This document shows, piece after piece, positions 22,889 through 31,419 of a stretch of 64,000 nt of DNA. Under the pieces are notes generated by a model, which was not told where the DNA came from, did no database searches, and saw nothing but the letters and a program-made list of their open reading frames with translations. The position numbers and the translations under genes were made by a program. Position 1 is the first letter of the stretch. Every line of letters begins with the position of its first letter. The stretch is from Bog-159 sp963707465 (GTDB lineage: Bacteria; Acidobacteriota; Terriglobia; Bryobacterales; Bryobacteraceae): NCBI GenBank assembly GCA_963707465.1, contig CAVPQK010000013.1, forward strand, positions 682,001 through 746,000, read 5' to 3'.

Positions 22889-23578
22889 GTGAGAAGAGTG
22901 CTGCTGGTCGACGATGACACGGATCTGTGCGCGCTGATGGCCGATTTCTTCTCTCAACATGAGTTCGCCATCGAGGCGGCGCACGATGGCCCACGCGGCT
23001 TGGCGCTCGCCCTGGAGGGGCAGTACGACCTGGTCATTCTGGACGTGATGCTGCCGGTGCTGGATGGCTTCGAGCTGCTGAAACAAATTCGCAGGCGCAG
23101 CTCCGTTCCGGTGATCCTGTTGACCGCGCGCACTGCGCAGACCGACCGCATCGCCGGCCTCAACGCCGGCGCCGACGATTACCTGCCCAAACCGTTTGGT
23201 CCCGAAGAACTGTTGGCGCGCATGCGGGCTGTATTGCGGCGCGCGGGTCCCGGAACTGCGCCATCCCAGGCGGCCGAGGCCGGCGGTGTGCGGGTCGACT
23301 CACAGACCCGCGAAGTGTGGGTGGATGGCGAGACCGTCGAGCTGACCGCTATCGAGTTCGACATCCTCGACTTCCTGGTGCGCTCGGCGGGCCGCGTGGT
23401 TTCGCGCAATGAGTTGGCCGGGGTTCTTTACCAGCGGGAATCCACGCCGTACGAGCGCTCGCTCGATGTCCACATCAGCCATCTGCGGAAGAAACTGGAG
23501 CGCGGCGATCGCGTCCAGATCCGCACCGTGCGCGGCGTCGGTTACTTTTTCGCGGCCGCCCCGGAGGACGCCGCATGA
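22889..23578 (+). CDS. OmpR/CpxR-type response regulator
   Basis: A 229-residue regulator. Receiver domain 1-120 carries the acid pocket Asp8-Asp10, phospho-acceptor Asp52 (LVILDVMLPVLDG), Thr79 and Lys101 (YLPKPFGPEELLARM). The winged-helix effector domain (about 132-222) shows VELTAIEFDILDFLVRSAG, the recognition-helix region YERSLDVHISHLRKKLE and the final IRTVRGVGYFF. The start is GTG. The gene overlaps the kinase gene by ATGA, so the pair is coupled. The sequence is closest in style to CpxR (envelope stress). It faces the TonB receptor gene across 112 bases, so control of that receptor is possible but not shown. Confidence 0.93.
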   Translation: MRRVLLVDDDTDLCALMADFFSQHEFAIEAAHDGPRGLALALEGQYDLVILDVMLPVLDGFELLKQIRRRSSVPVILLTARTAQTDRIAGLNAGADDYLPKPFGPEELLARMRAVLRRAGPGTAPSQAAEAGGVRVDSQTREVWVDGETVELTAIEFDILDFLVRSAGRVVSRNELAGVLYQRESTPYERSLDVHISHLRKKLERGDRVQIRTVRGVGYFFAAAPEDAA

Positions 23579-24870
23579 GGACGGTCTTCGCCAAGATCCT
23601 GGTATGGTCGTTCGGCACGCTGGTGGTGTCACTCGGCGCCTATCTGTTTATTTCTACCGGCATGGCATCGCGAATTTCCGGCAAAGGCGGGCCATTCGAG
23701 AGAACTGTGGCATTCCAGGTGGACCAGGCCGAAGTGACCTACCGCGCGGGAGGGCCGGCAGCACTGGGCGCCTATCTGCACAAACTCCAAACTTATTTCG
23801 GCCCTGAACATTTCTTTACCGACGCGCAAGGCAAGGACCTGGTGACTGGCGTGGACCGTTCCGCCCTCTTAGCTGCTGCCCGGGGCGGGAAGAAAGCCCC
23901 GCATCCCCAGGGCGACCGCTTCGTGTTCGTGGTGGCATCCCAAGATGGCGCTTACCGTTTGATTGCCACAGGCCGGCCTCCCTTCACGCGATGGAGCTTC
24001 CTGCCTTACTACGGGCTGATTTTGTTGGTGGTCGGCCTGCTGTGCTGGATGCTGGCCGTCAACATCGCCTCTCCCTTGCGCGAACTGGCCCACACGGTGG
24101 AGCGCTTCGGCCGCGGGGATCTCTCCGCGCGCGCGGGCTTGCGGCGGCGCGATGAGATCGGCAATGTGGCGCGCGCCTTCGACCAGATGGCGGATCGGAT
24201 CGAGACGCTGTTGACCGCCGAACGGCGCTTGCTGCAGGATATTTCCCACGAGTTGAGGTCCCCGCTGGCGCGTCTCAGCTTCGCGGCCGAGCTGACTAAA
24301 ACAGCCGAAGATCGCAATGCCGCCGCGGCCCGTGTCACGAAGGAGATCGACCGGTTGACGAACTTGGTGGGCGCGCTGGTGGAAGTGACGCGCGTGGAGG
24401 GCGACCCCGCGTCGCGCCGCGTGGAGCCGCTCGATCTGGACCAATTGGCGCGAGAACTGCTCGAAGCCAGCCGCATGGAAGCTGATGCCCGCGGTTGCCG
24501 CTTCCAATTCGAATCGAACGGCACTTTGCCGGTTCGGGGGGATCGCGAACTGCTGCGCCGCGCTATTGAAAATGTCTTGCGCAATGCGATTCGCTACGCG
24601 CCGGAAGGCTCGCCGATCGATGTCAAACTGGAATCGGACACCGGGAAAGCGTGGATCTCTGTGCGCGATTACGGTCCCGGCGTACCGGACGGCATGCTGC
24701 CCAGAATCTTCCAGCCCTTCTTTCGCGCGGACGGATCCCGAGACAGCCAGACGGGCGGTGTGGGGCTCGGCTTGGCGATTGCGTATCGCGCCATCGGTGC
24801 GCATCACGGCCAGATCTCGGCGGAGAATGCAGCGCCCGGGCTGCGCGTGCGGATGGAAATACCGCTTTAG
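23575..24870 (+). CDS. HAMP-domain sensor histidine kinase (CpxA-like)
   Basis: A 431-residue inner-membrane sensor. Two membrane helices (about 6-26 and 143-165) flank a periplasmic sensor of about 115 residues without a recognised domain. HAMP follows (about 165-218: SPLRELAHTVERFGRGDLSA). The H-box ISHELRSPLARLS has the phospho-accepting His225. The ATPase shows the N-box (ENVLRNAIRYAPEG), G1 (VRDYGPGVPDG), F region (PFFRADGSRD) and G2 (GVGLGLAIAYRAIGAHHG). It starts within the stop of the response-regulator gene. CpxA resemblance suggests envelope sensing; the signal cannot be read. Confidence 0.93.
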   Translation: MRTVFAKILVWSFGTLVVSLGAYLFISTGMASRISGKGGPFERTVAFQVDQAEVTYRAGGPAALGAYLHKLQTYFGPEHFFTDAQGKDLVTGVDRSALLAAARGGKKAPHPQGDRFVFVVASQDGAYRLIATGRPPFTRWSFLPYYGLILLVVGLLCWMLAVNIASPLRELAHTVERFGRGDLSARAGLRRRDEIGNVARAFDQMADRIETLLTAERRLLQDISHELRSPLARLSFAAELTKTAEDRNAAAARVTKEIDRLTNLVGALVEVTRVEGDPASRRVEPLDLDQLARELLEASRMEADARGCRFQFESNGTLPVRGDRELLRRAIENVLRNAIRYAPEGSPIDVKLESDTGKAWISVRDYGPGVPDGMLPRIFQPFFRADGSRDSQTGGVGLGLAIAYRAIGAHHGQISAENAAPGLRVRMEIPL

Positions 24871-24932
24871 CGTTCGCCCGTCGGCCCGCCTGGCGAATTT
24901 CGGATACACTACTCTTTTCAAGGAGGCATCCA

Positions 24933-27572
24933 ATGCTTGCGAGATGGGCCGTACTTTGTGCCCTATGTGTTCCCCTGCTGCCGGCGCAGGAAAGCTCGAT
25001 GGCCGCCGCGCCGTCCGGATTGCGTTGCGAATACCTTACCGACCCGGTAGGGATCGACGTGCTGCAACCGCGCTTTTCATGGGTGCTGCAGCACGCGGCG
25101 CGCGGCGAACGGCAGACGGCGTATCAAGTGCTGGTTTCACTGAAACCCGATGCGGCCGCCGGCGGCGAGTGGGATAGCGGCCGGGTATCGAGCAGCCAGT
25201 CCGTGCACGTGGTCTACGCGGGCAAGCCTCTCGCGAGCAGCCAGACTTATTACTGGAAGGTGCGCTACTGGGATAGCGCCGGCCATGCCAGCCCGCTCAG
25301 CGCCGTCGCACGTTTCGAAATGGGCCTGCTCGAGAGCGCGGATTGGAAAGGTAAATGGATCGGCGGCGCGAACCAGCTGCGCAAGGAGTTCACGCTCCCG
25401 GCGCGTCCGGTGCGCGCCCGCGCCTATGTCGCCGGCCTGGGCTATTACGAGCTGCGCATCAACGGCCACAAAGTCGGCGATCACATGCTTGACCCGGCGT
25501 GGACCACTTATGACAAGCGCGTGCTCTACACCGTGTACGACATCACCGAGCGTTTGCGGCCCGGCGCGAATGCGGTCGGCGTGATGTTAGGCGAAGGCTG
25601 GTTCAAATCGCGCGCGCTGCGCATGCAGATTCACGCGGAATTGGAAGGCGGCCAAAGTGTGGATGTGGCGACAGACGGATCGTGGAAGATCATGCCCGGA
25701 CCGATTCAGTCGGATAGCATCTACGACGGCGAGGTGTACGATGCGCGCCTGGAAACGCCCGGCTGGGATCGCGCGGGCTTCGACGACGCACATTGGCAGG
25801 CCGCCAGCCTCATCGACGGGCCCAAGGGAGTGCTGTCCGCACAGATGATGCCGCCCATCCGCGTGGTGGATACCATCGCGCCGGTGAAAATGACCACGAC
25901 GCATCCCGGCGTCTATATCTACGATCTCGGTCAGAACATCAGCGGCGTGGTCGAGATGCGGGTGCGCGGACCTCGCGGAACGCGCGTGCAGATGCGCCAT
26001 GCGGAGTTGTTGTATGACGATGGCACGCTGAATGTCGAGAACCTGCGCGCCGCCAAAGCCACCGATGTCTATATTCTGCGCGGCGACGGAAGCCTGGAAG
26101 TCTACCAGCCACGCTTCACTTACCATGGGTTTCGCTATGTGGAACTGACCGGTTACCCGGGCGCGCCTAAGTTCGACACTCTGCGCGCCAAAGTGGTGCA
26201 TTCCGATGTGCGGCCCACCGGCGGATTCGCCAGCTCGAAAAAGATTCTGAATCAGATCCAGCGGAACATTACCTGGGGTATTCAGGACAACCTGCACAGC
26301 GTTCCCACCGATTGCAACCAACGCGACGAGCGCATGGGTTGGATGGCGGACGCGCATCTCTATGCCGAAACGGCCATGCTGAATTTCGATATGGCCGCTT
26401 TCTATACGAATTTCCTGCGCGACATACACGATGTGCAGGGCGCCGATGGGACGGTCACCGATACGGTGCCGCATCGCTACGGCAGCCGGCCAGCGGACCC
26501 GGCGTGGGGCATGGCGTACCCGCTGCTGACCTGGTATATGTACGAATACTATGGCGACCGGCGCATCCTGGAGCAGCATTTCGACGGTGTGAAAGCGTGG
26601 ACCGACTACCTGCGCACGCGCAGCCGCGACGGCATCGTGGATTACAGTTACTACGGCGATTGGGTGCCCATTGAAAAGACACCCGGCAACCTGGTTTCCA
26701 CTTTCTGCTATTACTGGAGCGCGGATTTGGTCTCGCGCATGGGCGCGATTCTGGGGAAGGGCGCGGAGGCGGAGGCTTACCGGAAGCTGGCGGACGAGAT
26801 CAAGGGTGCCTTCAATGCCAAGTTTCTGAATGCGGCCACCGGCTTGTACGGAACGGGCTCGCAGACCGCGCAGATCCTCCCGCTGTTTCTGAATATGGCG
26901 CCACCCGACCGGCGGGGCGGTGTGCAGGCCGCGTTGCGCGACGATCTGGTGTATGCGCGTAACACGCATTTGACTACCGGCATCCTCGGGACTAAGTATC
27001 TGTTCCCGCTGCTGACTGACACGGGTAACTCCGATCTGGCTTACGAACTGGCTACCCAGACCACTTATCCGAGCTGGGGTTACATGATCGAGAACGGCGC
27101 CACCACGCTTTGGGAGCTCTGGCAGAATAAGACGGGACCGTCCATGAATTCGCACAATCATCCGATGTTCGGCAGCCTGGGCGCGTGGTTTTATAATGCG
27201 CTCGCAGGCATCAATCTGGATGCGGCCAAGCCGGGCTTCGAGCGCGTGGTGATCGCGCCGCAAGTGGTGCGGGATTTGAAATGGGCCTCTGGGTCGCTCG
27301 ATACGATTCGGGGCACGGTGGCGTCTTCGTGGAGCCGCTCCGACAACGGGTTGCGCCTGGAAGTGACTATCCCCGTTGGCAGTGAGGCGGAAGTCCGGAT
27401 TCCGGAGTTGGGCCTGACGCCGGTGGCGCTATCTGAGTCCGGGCGCGCAATCTGGAAGGACGGCAAGTATCAGAGCGGGCCGGCGGGAGTTACAAGCGCG
27501 CGTGAGAGCGATGGGGCGCTGGTAGTTGAGATCGGATCGGGAAGCTACGCGTTTGCGCTGGCGCGCGAATGA
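24933..27572 (+). CDS. Alpha-L-rhamnosidase, glycoside hydrolase family 78
   Basis: An 879-residue secreted enzyme removing terminal alpha-L-rhamnose from plant or microbial polysaccharides and glycosides. Order: signal peptide (about 1-18), fibronectin-like Bac_rhamnosid_N region (LRCEYLTDPVGIDVLQPRFS), the carbohydrate-binding beta domain (ARAYVAGLGYYELRINGHKV), then the (alpha/alpha)6 barrel with the catalytic segment DCNQRDERMGWMADAH, TVPHRYGSRPADPAWGMAYP, and WELWQNKTGPSMNSHNHPMF. The C-terminal beta domain ends the protein. The general acid Glu in RDERMGW is present. AAGGAGG lies seven bases upstream of the ATG at 24933; the longer frame from 24651 overlaps the kinase gene and is rejected. 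Length fits GH78 (about 850-1100). Confidence 0.92.
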   Translation: MLARWAVLCALCVPLLPAQESSMAAAPSGLRCEYLTDPVGIDVLQPRFSWVLQHAARGERQTAYQVLVSLKPDAAAGGEWDSGRVSSSQSVHVVYAGKPLASSQTYYWKVRYWDSAGHASPLSAVARFEMGLLESADWKGKWIGGANQLRKEFTLPARPVRARAYVAGLGYYELRINGHKVGDHMLDPAWTTYDKRVLYTVYDITERLRPGANAVGVMLGEGWFKSRALRMQIHAELEGGQSVDVATDGSWKIMPGPIQSDSIYDGEVYDARLETPGWDRAGFDDAHWQAASLIDGPKGVLSAQMMPPIRVVDTIAPVKMTTTHPGVYIYDLGQNISGVVEMRVRGPRGTRVQMRHAELLYDDGTLNVENLRAAKATDVYILRGDGSLEVYQPRFTYHGFRYVELTGYPGAPKFDTLRAKVVHSDVRPTGGFASSKKILNQIQRNITWGIQDNLHSVPTDCNQRDERMGWMADAHLYAETAMLNFDMAAFYTNFLRDIHDVQGADGTVTDTVPHRYGSRPADPAWGMAYPLLTWYMYEYYGDRRILEQHFDGVKAWTDYLRTRSRDGIVDYSYYGDWVPIEKTPGNLVSTFCYYWSADLVSRMGAILGKGAEAEAYRKLADEIKGAFNAKFLNAATGLYGTGSQTAQILPLFLNMAPPDRRGGVQAALRDDLVYARNTHLTTGILGTKYLFPLLTDTGNSDLAYELATQTTYPSWGYMIENGATTLWELWQNKTGPSMNSHNHPMFGSLGAWFYNALAGINLDAAKPGFERVVIAPQVVRDLKWASGSLDTIRGTVASSWSRSDNGLRLEVTIPVGSEAEVRIPELGLTPVALSESGRAIWKDGKYQSGPAGVTSARESDGALVVEIGSGSYAFALARE

Positions 27573-27578
27573 ATCGCT

Positions 27579-27622
27579 GCGGGGCGGCCTGAGAGGCCGC
27601 CGCAGGCCGAGGGCCCGCCCCA
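27579..27622. repeat. Type A palindromic intergenic repeat, copy A2
   Basis: Lies between the converging ends of the GH78 gene (stop 27572) and the lipoprotein gene (stop 27633). Arms GGGGC ... GCCCC enclose GCGGCCT-gag-AGGCCGC and GGCC-gag-GGCC. It is the closest relative of copy A3. The position between converging genes suits a bidirectional RNA end, but there is no U-tract. Confidence 0.8.
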
Positions 27623-27632
27623 CCATGCAGCA

Positions 27633-28172
27633 TTATTTCGGCTGGAAGCCTACCGTCGAAGCCACCACGCCCAGTTCCCGCCGGTCGGTGGCGCTGGGTG
27701 GAAGGGTCTTATCCAGCGAGAACTCGACCCGGACCACGTCTCCCGCGAGCAGATTGGCGGGGACGTCGCGGCTATAGATGAACTGCCCCGCCTGTGAGTA
27801 GGTCTCCGGACTGAGCGCCGTGCCGTTCACGTACGCGGAGAGCGACACGCCCTTCAGTTTCGACAGCGCCACATCCGGAATGGCAAATTTGAGTTGCAAC
27901 ACCGCGCCGTTCCTCGCGGCCGTGCGCGGCGGACGCAACAGCACGGAAAATCTGCCGGCTGTCCAACGCCAGGAATTCTGCTCCACGCCGTAGAATCCGC
28001 CCGCCAACTGCTTTACCGCATGCGGATCCGCCGTCGCCACCACGCTCGCCAGCATGGGCGCCTCTTCGACAGTCTGCACCGTTACGCGCCGGTGCCGCCG
28101 GCAGCCCATCGGCGCGATGGCCAGGCTTAATACCAAAATTGCGGCCGCAATCGGCAATTGATTGGCTCCCAT
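27633..28172 (-). CDS. Putative lipoprotein, unknown function
   Basis: A 179-residue protein with a lipoprotein-type signal ending LAIAPMGC (Cys24 as lipid site), then a basic RRHRRV stretch. The body is beta-rich: WRWTAGRFSVLLRPPRTAAR, AVLQLKFAIPDVALSKLKGV, SLSAYVNGTALSPETYSQAG, DVVRVEFSLDKTLPP. This looks like a jelly-roll or Ig-like binding domain, but no family was recognised. The start overlaps the stop of the molybdopterin oxidoreductase by one base (both at 28172), so the two genes are probably co-transcribed after the FG-GAP gene. The likely location is the periplasmic face of a membrane. Confidence 0.6.
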   Translation of the reverse strand: MGANQLPIAAAILVLSLAIAPMGCRRHRRVTVQTVEEAPMLASVVATADPHAVKQLAGGFYGVEQNSWRWTAGRFSVLLRPPRTAARNGAVLQLKFAIPDVALSKLKGVSLSAYVNGTALSPETYSQAGQFIYSRDVPANLLAGDVVRVEFSLDKTLPPSATDRRELGVVASTVGFQPK

Positions 28173-30223
28173 CAGTCTCCGCTCTTCTCCACTTCGACCA
28201 GGCAGCTATAGAACGTGGGTCCGGCGCCTTTGTCAGTCAGCCGCTCGGAAGTGAGCGCATTGATGCTGCGGTGGTCCGGCGCCGTGCTGGCCCAGCGTAC
28301 GGAGGGCGCGCACACCACTCCCTGTCGCAACACGCCGTCCACTTGCGCGCGCAACAGGCAGGAACCGCGGCCATTGTAGACGCGCACCTGATCGCCTGTG
28401 CCGATTCCGCGCGCCGCCGCGTCGGATGCCTCCATGTGTAGCGTGGCGGTGGCCGCGTCGTTCTCGGGCCGGTAGCCGAAAGTCGAGTTCATGCTGTCGT
28501 CGTGCTTGGGCGAGATCAATTCCAACGGGAAGCGCGCGCGCAGGCCTTCATCGCCAAAGCGGGACTCCACCGGCGGCGCGTACGCGATCGATTCCGCGCG
28601 GAATTCGCACTTCCCGGAAGGCGTGCCGAAACCGCCATGGGCAAATGGCTGGAATGGATCTCCGTTCGGAGCCACCTGCAGCCGCACGAATTTCTCGCGA
28701 TCCAGATCCTCCAGCGTGATGCCGCGCACGAAGGGATGATCGGACTCGAGCAGCGTGTGGATCATTTCGTCTTCCGAATCGCCGAAGCAGGCATCGTCGA
28801 AGCCCATCCGCGCCGCGAGCGCGCGGAAAACCTCCACGTTCGATTTCGTTTCGCCCGGCGGCGCCAGCGCCGGCCGCGCCAATTGCAGGTAGTAGTGGCC
28901 GTAGGCGTAATAAATGTCGGTGTGTTCCAGGAACGTGGTCGAGGGCAGCAGGAAGTCGGCATAATCGGCAGTGTCGTTCTGGAACTGTTCCAGCACCACC
29001 GTGAACAGGTCGCCGCGTTCGAGGCCGCGCCGTACGGCATTCTGGTTCGGGGCGATGGCGGCGGGATTCGAGTTGTACACCACCAGCGCCTTTACCTGCG
29101 GGTCGCCGACTTCGTTCAATGCCTGGCCCAGCAATGACATGTTCAGGATGCGCGCCTCGCGGCCCAGCGCGCGCCATTGCAGATCGGGGCGTTCGAGGCC
29201 GGCGCGGTTCAGGTGAAAGGCTTGCGACGTGGAAAGCTGCAAGCCGCCGCCCACCTCTTTCCACGAACCGGTCAGCGCGGGCAACAGGGCGATGGTGCGC
29301 ACGGCCATGGCGCCGCGCTCGCTACGCTGCACGCCATAGTTCAGCCGGATCGCGGACGGACGCGTGGTGGCATACTCGCGCGCCAATGCCACGATCTCGT
29401 CCTTCGGGATGCCGGTCAACGCGGCGGCGCGCTCCGGCGGATATTCCTTCACGCGCTCGGCCAGTTCGGCGAACCCGGTGGTATGCCGCGCGACATAATC
29501 GGCGTCGTAAAGCTTCTCGCCGGCGATCACGTGCATCATACCCAGCGCCAGCGCGGTATCGCTGCCTGGATTGATGAAGAAATGCTTGTCCGCGGCCATG
29601 CCCGTGCGATTGCGCCGCGGGTCGACGGTATAGAATCGGGCGCCGTTGCGGCGCGCCTCGACGATGAACGGCCACAAATGTACGTTCGTGCCGAGCACGT
29701 TCGCGCCCCACGCAATAATCAGCTTGGAGTGCCGGAATTGCTCGGGTTCGGTGCCATACTTCAGACCCAGCGCGTCTACCAGGCCAGCGCCGCCCGCCGA
29801 CGAACAGATAGTGCGATCAAGCCGCGAGGCTCCCAGCCGGTGAAAGAAACGCCGGTCCATGCCGGAGCCGTTCAGCAGTCCCATAGTGCCCGCATAGCTG
29901 TAGGGCAAAATGGACTCGGGACCGAATTCCGCGGCGATGCTTTTCAGCCGCGCGGCGATTTCGTCCAGAGCTTCGTCCCACCCGACGCGGACGAATCGGC
30001 CTTCGCCCTTGCCGCCCACGCGGCGCAACGGATAGAGCAATCGGCTGGGCGAGTACTCGCGCTCCAGATACCGCGCCACCTTGCCGCACAGGAATCCGCG
30101 CGTGACGGGGTGCGCCGGGTCGCCCCGCAGCCGGGTCGCTTTTCCGCTGCCGTCGATTGTTACCAGCACGGCGCAGGCATCCGGACAGTCCAGGGCGCAC
30201 ACGGAATGGCGGATTTCAGGCAC
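28172..30223 (-). CDS. Molybdopterin-dependent oxidoreductase, large subunit (DMSO reductase superfamily)
   Basis: A 683-residue enzyme binding Mo-bis-MGD and one [4Fe-4S] cluster. The cluster motif is at the N-terminus: Cys9-x3-Cys13-x3-Cys17 ... Cys46 (SVCALDCPDACAVL, GFLCGK). Then the family segments appear: WDEALDEIAARL, GLLNGSGMDRRFFHRLG, IIAWGANVLGTNVHLWP, a nucleotide-binding FYTVDPRRNRTGMAADKHF, and a C-terminal beta-barrel (GTGDQVRVYNGRGSCLLRAQ, VVCAPSVRWAS). No electron-transfer or membrane subunit is adjacent, and there is no Tat signal, so it is probably cytoplasmic; it resembles the formate-dehydrogenase-like 'anaerobic dehydrogenase' group. The GTG at 30223 puts the start at the cluster motif; a TTG at 30253 overlapping the upstream stop is the alternative. 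Confidence 0.88.
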   Translation of the reverse strand: MPEIRHSVCALDCPDACAVLVTIDGSGKATRLRGDPAHPVTRGFLCGKVARYLEREYSPSRLLYPLRRVGGKGEGRFVRVGWDEALDEIAARLKSIAAEFGPESILPYSYAGTMGLLNGSGMDRRFFHRLGASRLDRTICSSAGGAGLVDALGLKYGTEPEQFRHSKLIIAWGANVLGTNVHLWPFIVEARRNGARFYTVDPRRNRTGMAADKHFFINPGSDTALALGMMHVIAGEKLYDADYVARHTTGFAELAERVKEYPPERAAALTGIPKDEIVALAREYATTRPSAIRLNYGVQRSERGAMAVRTIALLPALTGSWKEVGGGLQLSTSQAFHLNRAGLERPDLQWRALGREARILNMSLLGQALNEVGDPQVKALVVYNSNPAAIAPNQNAVRRGLERGDLFTVVLEQFQNDTADYADFLLPSTTFLEHTDIYYAYGHYYLQLARPALAPPGETKSNVEVFRALAARMGFDDACFGDSEDEMIHTLLESDHPFVRGITLEDLDREKFVRLQVAPNGDPFQPFAHGGFGTPSGKCEFRAESIAYAPPVESRFGDEGLRARFPLELISPKHDDSMNSTFGYRPENDAATATLHMEASDAAARGIGTGDQVRVYNGRGSCLLRAQVDGVLRQGVVCAPSVRWASTAPDHRSINALTSERLTDKGAGPTFYSCLVEVEKSGD

Positions 30224-30232
30224 GTTAGGAGG

Positions 30233-30238
30233 ATTATA
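30233..30238 (-). promoter_or_regulatory. Possible -10 element for the oxidoreductase gene
   Basis: The reverse strand has a perfect TATAAT at 30238-30233, ending ten bases before the GTG at 30223. There is no good -35 at the expected place and no Shine-Dalgarno before the GTG. If used, transcription would begin only a few bases before the start codon. It could also be chance in the tail of the preceding gene's spacer. Confidence 0.3.
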
Positions 30239-30249
30239 CCAAGGCTCGC

Positions 30250-31413
30250 TCAAGGCCGGCCCAGGTTCTCATACCATTTCAGATTCGCCGTAGCCGCGCC
30301 GATGCACGCAATGTCCGGGCGTCCGTCGCCGTTCAAATCCGCGACGGCGCACGCCGCGGCCGCGATGCTGTCGTCCAGTACCACCTTGGTCCACGCGGCG
30401 CCTTTGGCATCCTGCGCGTAGTACACGTTCACGCCCTTGCCGCGATAGCCGGCGATCACTTCGTCGGCGCCATCGCCGTTCAAATCGGCAGTCAGAATGG
30501 TGTGGCCGTCGGCCAGCGTATCGTCGATCACGTGACGCGGCCACGCGCCTGAGCTTTCCTGGTAGATAGCCACTTCGTTGCCGTGCCATGGCTCGATGGC
30601 CGCTAGAAAGCGCCGCTTGCCCAGGTGGCCCACGGCTACATCGCTCGAACCGGATTTAGGCCACGGCGCGGGGTCGCCCTGCGCGATTTCCTTGCGACTC
30701 CATCGCCCTTGTTTGCCGAGTTTGTACAGATGAATGCCGGTGAAGCCGGCGGTCAGAATATCGTCGCGGCCGTCGCCATCCCAGTCTACGATGTAGATGC
30801 AATGCACCACGCCTTCGTCCTGCTCCGAGATGGTTTCCCGCTTCCATTCGCCCGGCCGGTAGAATACCAGCGGCGTGTGCGCGCGGTCTTCGGGCCGATC
30901 GACGGTGGCGGCCGTCAACGGCTGGTCCACCAACACCTTCTTGCCGCTGCCATCGATATCGGCCCAACGCAGGCGGTGGGAAGTGGGCAGCCGGTCGATC
31001 TCCCGGATGCTCCACGGCTGGCGCGGATCCCCATTGTGCCGCAGCACCGACACGATGCCGGTGCTTTGCTTAGCGTTCATGGAAAAGCCGGAGGCCAGCA
31101 CGATTTCGGGAATGCCGTCGCCGCCCACATCCCACGCCGCCAGATTGATCATGCCGGATAGATTGCCGGCGATGACATGGCGTTGCCAGCCGGGATTCTC
31201 GAACCACACCAGCTCGCTCATGCCGCTGGCCAGCGCCACCAGGTCGGGCTTGCCATCGTGGTTCATGTCGATCGCCACCACCTGGTAGCCGCCCTTCAGG
31301 CCGGTGGCGACGGTGTGTTCGGCAAAGCGCGCGGGTGGCGCCGCGGAAAGCGCGGCGCAGACGACCACCCACAAGATAAGCCCGCGATGAATGCCGCCCG
31401 CCCCACTTCGCAC
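30250..31413 (-). CDS. Secreted FG-GAP / VCBS repeat protein
   Basis: A 387-residue exported protein predicted to form a beta-propeller. After a signal peptide (about 8-25) there are repeated FG-GAP-type units with Ca2+-binding D-x-N/D-x-D-G-x-x-D loops: DMNHDGKPDLVALASG, DVGGDGIPEIVLASG, DWDGDGRDDILTAGF, DLNGDGADEVIAGY and DLNGDGRPDIACIG; one further unit (DIDGSGKKVLVDQ) is degenerate. Each is followed by a VWFENP or WKRETI-type blade strand. Such proteins are common in Solibacter-like genomes; ligand unknown. The oxidoreductase frame follows with its possible TTG start overlapping this stop, suggesting one operon. Confidence 0.82.
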   Translation of the reverse strand: MRSGAGGIHRGLILWVVVCAALSAAPPARFAEHTVATGLKGGYQVVAIDMNHDGKPDLVALASGMSELVWFENPGWQRHVIAGNLSGMINLAAWDVGGDGIPEIVLASGFSMNAKQSTGIVSVLRHNGDPRQPWSIREIDRLPTSHRLRWADIDGSGKKVLVDQPLTAATVDRPEDRAHTPLVFYRPGEWKRETISEQDEGVVHCIYIVDWDGDGRDDILTAGFTGIHLYKLGKQGRWSRKEIAQGDPAPWPKSGSSDVAVGHLGKRRFLAAIEPWHGNEVAIYQESSGAWPRHVIDDTLADGHTILTADLNGDGADEVIAGYRGKGVNVYYAQDAKGAAWTKVVLDDSIAAAACAVADLNGDGRPDIACIGAATANLKWYENLGRP

Positions 31414-31419
31414 AAGCGT

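Noticed and set aside
24651..24932. In-frame N-terminal extension of the GH78 gene
   Set aside because: It overlaps the conserved ATPase part of the histidine kinase and would bury the signal peptide; AAGGAGG precedes the ATG at 24933.
8993..25700. Programmed frameshifting at TGCCCGGA as a general mechanism
   Set aside because: The same octamer is read straight through in the GH78 gene at about 25694, so the motif by itself does not cause a shift.
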